A stretch of DNA of 56,178 bases, taken from NCBI RefSeq assembly GCF_001945365.1, contig NZ_MSTQ01000029.1, positions 1-56,178 of the forward strand. The letters are read 5' to 3'. The DNA comes from Pseudomonas reinekei. Lineage in GTDB: Bacteria; Pseudomonadota; Gammaproteobacteria; Pseudomonadales; Pseudomonadaceae. The translations under genes and the position numbers were made by a program. The notes under the pieces are model-generated. The model made no database searches. It saw nothing but the letters and a program-made list of their open reading frames with translations, and was not told the origin of the DNA. Positions 52,599-56,178 of this stretch are shown one piece after another (within the stretch, counting starts at the first letter, position 1; the number at the start of each line of letters is the position of its first letter).

Positions 52599-52988
52599 CT
52601 AGAGCTCCCCGGTCAAAAATTGCGCGCGGCCGCCTCCGAACGACCAGTCCGCATCGCTGTTTTCCACCAGCGACACGATGAGATCGTCCGCTGAGAGGCC
52701 GCAATCGACTTGCAGGTGTTCAGCCAGCAAACGGTAAAACGCGATCTTCTGCGCCTGTGAACGCGGTCGGGAAATCACCGTCAACAGGACCACGTTGGCC
52801 GAGCGGGGATAACCCAATCCGGTGTCGTGCAGGATCAGTTCCCCCGCAGCGTGTTGCGTGACGCTTTGATAGCGATCACTGAAGGGCACCTCGAACGCCG
52901 TGACCATGGCCTGGTGTGCCGAATCCAGCAACGTGCGCAACTGTTCATCGGTGCGCCCGCGGATAATGTCGAACTTGAGCAATGGCAT
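52599..52988 (-). CDS. Tautomerase family protein
   Basis: This 129-residue protein has Pro2 as the first residue after Met, the catalytic base in the tautomerase superfamily, in PLLKFDIIRGRT. The two-repeat form is suggested by its length, with IVSLVENSDADWSFGGGRAQ near the C-terminus as in MIF-like tautomerases. AGGGTG precedes the ATG. It is co-oriented with the flavin oxidoreductase downstream and with mmsA upstream, 109 bp away. Confidence 0.85.
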   Translation of the reverse strand: MPLLKFDIIRGRTDEQLRTLLDSAHQAMVTAFEVPFSDRYQSVTQHAAGELILHDTGLGYPRSANVVLLTVISRPRSQAQKIAFYRLLAEHLQVDCGLSADDLIVSLVENSDADWSFGGGRAQFLTGEL

Positions 52989-53097
52989 CGCGATTCACCC
53001 TGGGAAAAATCGGGGACGAAGGAGCTCGCCCCCCGGGACAAAAGAATGGCGTACAAGCCCGCGCCAGCACGCCTTCCAAACCCGAAAGCGTCAAAGT

Positions 53098-54615
53098 CTA
53101 TTTGGAGGTTGGCATGGCAAACTCGGCGCCCTTGGCAATGCTGTTCGGCCAGCGCTGCATCACCGACTTCTGCTTGGTGTAGAAGCGCACGCCCTCTTCG
53201 CCATACGCATGCATGTCACCGAACAGCGAACGCTTCCAGCCACCAAAACCGTGCCATGCCATCGGCACCGGAATTGGCACGTTGATGCCGACCATGCCCA
53301 CCTGAATGCGGGTGGCGAATTCACGGGCGATGTGGCCGTCGCGGGTATAGCAGGCCGTGCCGTTGCCGAATTCATGGGCATTGACCAGGTCGACCGCCTC
53401 GGCGAAATCCTTGACGCGCATGCACGCCAGCACCGGGCCGAAGATTTCCTCTTTGTAGATTTTCATCTCGGGGGTGACGTGGTCGAAGATCGTCCCGCCC
53501 AGCCAGAAGCCTTCGGCACAATCAGCACCGGCCTGCGCGCCATCAAAGCCACGGCCGTCGACCAGCATTTCGGCGCCTTCAGCGATGCCCTGCTCGATGT
53601 AACCGGTGATGCGTTGCAAGGCGGCAGACGAGACGATCGGGCCCATTTCCGCAGCCAGGTTCATGCCTTCCAGAATCTTCAATGTGCGCGTGCGTTCGAC
53701 CAGTTTCGGCATGACCTTGTCGGCCACATCGCCAACAAACACCGCCACCGAAATCGCCATGCAGCGCTCGCCGGCCGAGCCGAAGGCCGCGCCGATCAGG
53801 GCATCGACGACTTGATCGATATCGGCGTCGGGCATCACCACCATGTGGTTCTTCGCCCCGCCCAGCGCCTGGACGCGCTTGCCGTGGCGAGCGCCGGTTT
53901 CGTAGATGTAGTTGGCGATTGGCGTCGAGCCGACGAAGCTCACGGCTTGGACTTGCGGGTGATCGAGCAACGCATCCACGGCTTCTTTATCGCCCTGCAC
54001 CACGTTGAACACGCCGTCGGGCAACCCGGCTTCCTTGAACAGTTCGGCAATCAGCAGCGAGGGCGAAGGATCGATCGGGCTCGGCTTGAGCACGAAGGTG
54101 TTGCCGCAGGCGATGGCCACCGGGAACATCCACATCGGCACCATCACCGGGAAGTTGAACGGCGTGACACCGGCCACCACACCCAGCGCCTGGCGCACGG
54201 TCCAGTTGTCGATATTGGTGGAGACCTGTTCGGTGTAGTCGCCCTTGAGCAGTTGCGGAATACCACAGGCGAACTCGACCACTTCGATACCGCGGGTCAC
54301 TTCGCCCTGGGCATCGGTGAACACCTTGCCGTGCTCCGAGGTAATCATCCGCGCCAGGGTGTCACGGTGCTCGTTGAGCAACGCCAGAAACTTGAACATG
54401 ATGCGCGCACGACGCAGCGGCGGCGTCGCCGACCAGGCGGGAAACGCGGCCGCGGCCGATTGAACCGCTGCGTCGACTTCAGAAACATTGGCCAGGGCCA
54501 CGTGGCCGACCACCGAACCGGTGGCCGGGTTGGTAACGTTCTGCGCGCGCCCGGAAGTGCCCGGCACGGCGCGGCCGTGAATGTAATGTGCGATGTCTAC
54601 TGGCTGGTTGCTCAT
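53098..54615 (-). CDS. mmsA: Methylmalonate-semialdehyde dehydrogenase (CoA-acylating)
   Basis: This 505-residue ALDH-superfamily enzyme converts methylmalonate or malonate semialdehyde to propionyl-CoA or acetyl-CoA. MmsA hallmarks are VTPFNFPVMVPMWMFPVAIA, the active site GSAGERCMAISVAVFVG with the cysteine nucleophile, and AWHGFGGWKRSLFGD. GGGGA lies 9 nt before the ATG at 54615; the longer frame to 54726 runs into the AT-rich promoter zone. No mmsB or transaminase gene is adjacent in the window. Confidence 0.95.
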   Translation of the reverse strand: MSNQPVDIAHYIHGRAVPGTSGRAQNVTNPATGSVVGHVALANVSEVDAAVQSAAAAFPAWSATPPLRRARIMFKFLALLNEHRDTLARMITSEHGKVFTDAQGEVTRGIEVVEFACGIPQLLKGDYTEQVSTNIDNWTVRQALGVVAGVTPFNFPVMVPMWMFPVAIACGNTFVLKPSPIDPSPSLLIAELFKEAGLPDGVFNVVQGDKEAVDALLDHPQVQAVSFVGSTPIANYIYETGARHGKRVQALGGAKNHMVVMPDADIDQVVDALIGAAFGSAGERCMAISVAVFVGDVADKVMPKLVERTRTLKILEGMNLAAEMGPIVSSAALQRITGYIEQGIAEGAEMLVDGRGFDGAQAGADCAEGFWLGGTIFDHVTPEMKIYKEEIFGPVLACMRVKDFAEAVDLVNAHEFGNGTACYTRDGHIAREFATRIQVGMVGINVPIPVPMAWHGFGGWKRSLFGDMHAYGEEGVRFYTKQKSVMQRWPNSIAKGAEFAMPTSK

Positions 54616-54949
54616 GGCGGGTGTCCCCTGCTGGTGGATAAGAGCCATCTCTTTTTGTTGTTCTGGAACGCCAGGCGCGACGTTGGCGCGGCTGACAGAG
54701 CCAAGGTAGGCCAGGCACATAATCATGTAAAATGATGATTAATGATTCTTTGGATCAGAAATGGTGAAAGGTAATTCGTCGGGGCTTGGGTGGAAAAACT
54801 CGTGAGAAAGGCTCACACCTGCTCGTTAAACATTCAATGAAAGCGCCTGTTTAAAGGCGTATGCGGTTACTGGATGAGGGCTACAAAGCCTTGCGTCATT
54901 GCCTATGGGTACGCCAGAATCCGCCGGCTTGTGCGCCTTGGGGGCCATC
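54616..54949. other. Intergenic region upstream of mmsA
   Basis: About 330 bp separate mmsA from the DUF6124 leader. An AT-rich stretch at 54718-54757 contains repeated ATCAT/ATGAT halves that form inverted repeats about 105-130 bp before the mmsA start, a plausible promoter or operator zone. I see no gene in it. Confidence 0.55.
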
Positions 54950-55184
54950 GGTAACTTGATTCGTGTCACTGCTCATCAGTGATCGGGTTTAGTCGCCCGA
55001 TGGTTTCACGAGGCGTATCTGCTTCCAGATAGTCAGGTCAATTCATGCCTGCACTTCATGGTAGCTGTGCGCAGGGCGCCTTCGGGCGCGCCGGATTCGT
55101 GACTCCCCGGTCGACTAACCTGCGTACAGCTGCCACCCTTGTTTAGTCGCAAGACGGTGACGGCTCCACAATTGGAGTCCGAAA
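54950..55184 (+). promoter_or_regulatory. Structured 5' leader of the DUF6124 gene
   Basis: Successive hairpins can be read: CACTG-CTCAT-CAGTG (54967-54981); ATCGGG with CCCGAT (54982-55001); and a 13-bp stem (55063-55075 with 55119-55131, one G-U pair). The last encloses a GCGCC-TTCG-GGCGC hairpin (55076-55089). Finally CTCCA-CAAT-TGGAG (55164-55177) contains the ribosome-binding GGAG. A 10-bp direct repeat GTTTAGTCGC occurs at 54987 and 55141. This pattern points to a regulated mRNA leader. Confidence 0.6.
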
Positions 55185-55532
55185 ATGATTAAACCTACGC
55201 CGAACCCGCCAGGCACCGATCCAGCCTCCCCCTACGAACCCGATTCAAACAAACTCAACGAAGCCGCCGAACGCGCGCTCGATTACCACTTCCCGTCGAC
55301 TGCCGACATCAAAGCCACGCCGCGTACCGTCAGCACACTGTTCACCGTCGACCCCGCAGTCACGACCGAAACACTGATGGTGTACTTAGTGGAAACACTG
55401 GCCTCGGTTGATGTCATGGTCCATCAGCTGGAGGGTGGAGATCGCAATGCCCTGCTGGGTATTTCCAACAGCGTGATGCTGGCAGAGATCACCGCGAACC
55501 GGGTGCTGGATCAGATTGATCCGCCGGAGTAA
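55185..55532 (+). CDS. DUF6124 (formerly DUF3077) family protein
   Basis: This 115-residue protein has the start typical of a Pseudomonas-specific family: MIKPTPNPPGTDPASPYEPD, then LNEAAERALDYHF. The later block TLFTVDPAVTTETLMVYLVE and the end MLAEITANRVLDQIDP also match. The function is unknown and genomes often carry several copies. GGAG lies 7 nt before the ATG but is enclosed in a small hairpin. The family match is from memory. Confidence 0.85.
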   Translation: MIKPTPNPPGTDPASPYEPDSNKLNEAAERALDYHFPSTADIKATPRTVSTLFTVDPAVTTETLMVYLVETLASVDVMVHQLEGGDRNALLGISNSVMLAEITANRVLDQIDPPE

Positions 55533-55564
55533 CGCAAGCCCCCAAGCCCTTCAGGCCGGCCAGC

Positions 55565-55840
55565 AGGCCGCCATCGCTGGCAAGCCAGCTCCTACAGAAA
55601 TCGGGTACGACCGCAACATCGAGGTCGGCTGTCAGGCCGCCATCGCTGGCAAGCCAGCTCCTACAGAAATCGGGTGTGGCCACAACAGCCAGGTCGGCTG
55701 TCAGGCCGTCATCGCTGGCAGGCCAGCTCCTACAGAAATCGGGTGTGGCCACAACAGCCAGGTCGGCTGTCAGGCCGTCATCGCTGGCAGGCCAGCTCCC
55801 ACAGGAATCGGGTACGACCGCAACATCAAGGTCGCCTGTC
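55565..55840. repeat. Four tandem 69-bp REP-containing units
   Basis: Units begin at 55565, 55634, 55703 and 55772, each exactly 69 bp. A fifth start at 55841 breaks off after about 10 bp. Each unit contains AGGCCG(C/T)CATCGCTGGCA, then (A/G)GCCAGCTCC(T/C)ACAG, the REP-like palindrome, followed by a spacer with CGGGT(A/G) and a CAACA segment. Units differ at a few positions. As 69 is divisible by three, long open frames cross the array on both strands, but they are artefacts. Confidence 0.9.
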
Positions 55841-55913
55841 AGGCCGCCTCGCTTTTGATTTGGCTTTTGATTTTCGTGCCCCATCGAGAGGCCGAGCGCA
55901 GGTTCTGCGCAGT

Positions 55914-56130
55914 GGGCAACCCGGCATGGATGCCGGGTTAGCCGCCCCCGGCCATGGATGGCCGATGGCGGCGGGCCCACGGAGCAGGACCGGAGCGCGG
56001 GCATGCCGAGCCACAGCGAGGCACCGAACGAAAGGGGCAAGAGCCCTTTGGTTACTTTGGGGCTTTTCCAAAGTGACCCGCTGTAAGAGCGGAACCCTAA
56101 GCAGCCGTTACCGCAGCAACGGATATGTAC
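55914..56130. repeat. Multi-palindrome dispersed element
   Basis: Three strong palindromes follow each other: ACCCGGCAT-GG-ATGCCGGGT (55919-55938), GGCCAT-GG-ATGGCC (55950-55963), and GGTTACTTTGG with CCAAAGTGACC (56050-56078, one mismatch). They are followed by CCGCTGTAAGAGCGG. I recall near-identical blocks in many intergenic sites of fluorescent pseudomonads, so this is probably a dispersed non-coding repeat. No protein-like frame is supported. Confidence 0.65.
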
Positions 56131-56155
56131 ACCAGCAAATGCAAGGCTGACAGTC

Positions 56156-56178
56156 AGGCCGCCATCGCTGGCAGGCCA
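56156..56178. repeat. Start of a further REP-containing unit, cut by the window end
   Basis: AGGCCGCCATCGCTGGCAGG reads as the first 20 bases of the 69-bp unit seen at 55565-55840. The array or another copy continues beyond the window. Confidence 0.85.

Noticed and set aside
52900..54735. 611-residue open frame on the plus strand opposite mmsA
   Set aside because: Its His/Arg/Gly/Asp-rich composition is that of a mirror of an ALDH gene; mmsA is fully supported by motifs on the other strand.
55565..55840. Possible CRISPR array
   Set aside because: The whole 69-bp unit repeats, including what would be the spacer. Spacers are not unique and no cas gene is present.
55489..56040. Repeat-containing open frames on both strands across the 69-bp array
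   Set aside because: A period divisible by three keeps frames open by chance. The encoded repeats are translations of REP DNA and no ribosome-binding site is present.

Overview
The window looks like chromosomal DNA of a fluorescent-group Pseudomonas. It is GC-rich and densely packed. Its gene families are typical of that group: a FecI/FecR/TonB-receptor set, DUF6124, DUF3300/DUF2950, and a D-galactose dehydrogenase close to my memory of the P. fluorescens enzyme. REP-like motifs of the form GCTGGC-AA-GCCAGC also occur. There are no rRNA genes, phage, integrase, transposase or CRISPR. One tRNA gene, tRNA-Gln(UUG), lies at 23202-23276.

Layout. (1) 1-4480: the tail of a 5-hydroxyisourate hydrolase gene, then an iron-uptake unit on the minus strand (sigma factor, FecR, TonB siderophore receptor) with a Fur-like box at 4460-4478. 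(2) 4600-11900: the most unusual block. A minus-strand operon encodes an AcoX/ATP-NAD-kinase-like protein, a divergent GcvPA/GcvPB pair and an acyl-CoA ligase. A SnoaL-like gene lies at one end and a tetR gene at the other. Five copies of a CATACG-N3-CG(A/T)ATG-type palindrome lie only in front of the SnoaL gene and in the tetR/kinase divergent region, so the block looks like one TetR regulon. No GcvH or GcvT is encoded here, and the GcvP active-site signatures are altered. (3) 11926-18195: an amine-oxidation block on the minus strand with an EutR-like regulator, UcpA-like SDR, APC permease, copper amine oxidase and a CtaG-like membrane protein. (4) 18537-31022: mixed housekeeping and secreted functions, including TrmK, DUF1289, DUF2986, galactose dehydrogenase, two exported alpha/beta hydrolases, an aldehyde dehydrogenase, an orphan histidine kinase, an MBL hydrolase and an M20 dipeptidase. 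(5) 31330-39557: envelope genes, namely DUF3300/DUF2950, TspO, an Asp-box sialidase-like protein with a membrane protein and an LtaS-like sulfatase-fold enzyme, and a diguanylate cyclase.

(6) 39753-45404: a plus-strand set of glutamine-synthetase-like ligase, aldehyde dehydrogenase, iron-type alcohol dehydrogenase and permease. It fits breakdown of an amine or amino alcohol through a gamma-glutamyl intermediate. (7) 45464-48479: a DapF-like protein lacking one catalytic cysteine, an AraC regulator and a divergent Fsr-type exporter. (8) 48570-54615: a small acidic protein, a probably frameshifted methyltransferase, a haem-oxygenase-fold iron enzyme, a nitronate-monooxygenase-like flavoprotein, a tautomerase and MmsA. 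(9) 54616-56178: a DUF6124 gene with a highly structured leader whose last hairpin covers the ribosome-binding site, then four exact-period 69-bp tandem repeats and a multi-palindrome dispersed element.

All assignments come from reading the sequence and remembered family signatures. No database search was run.
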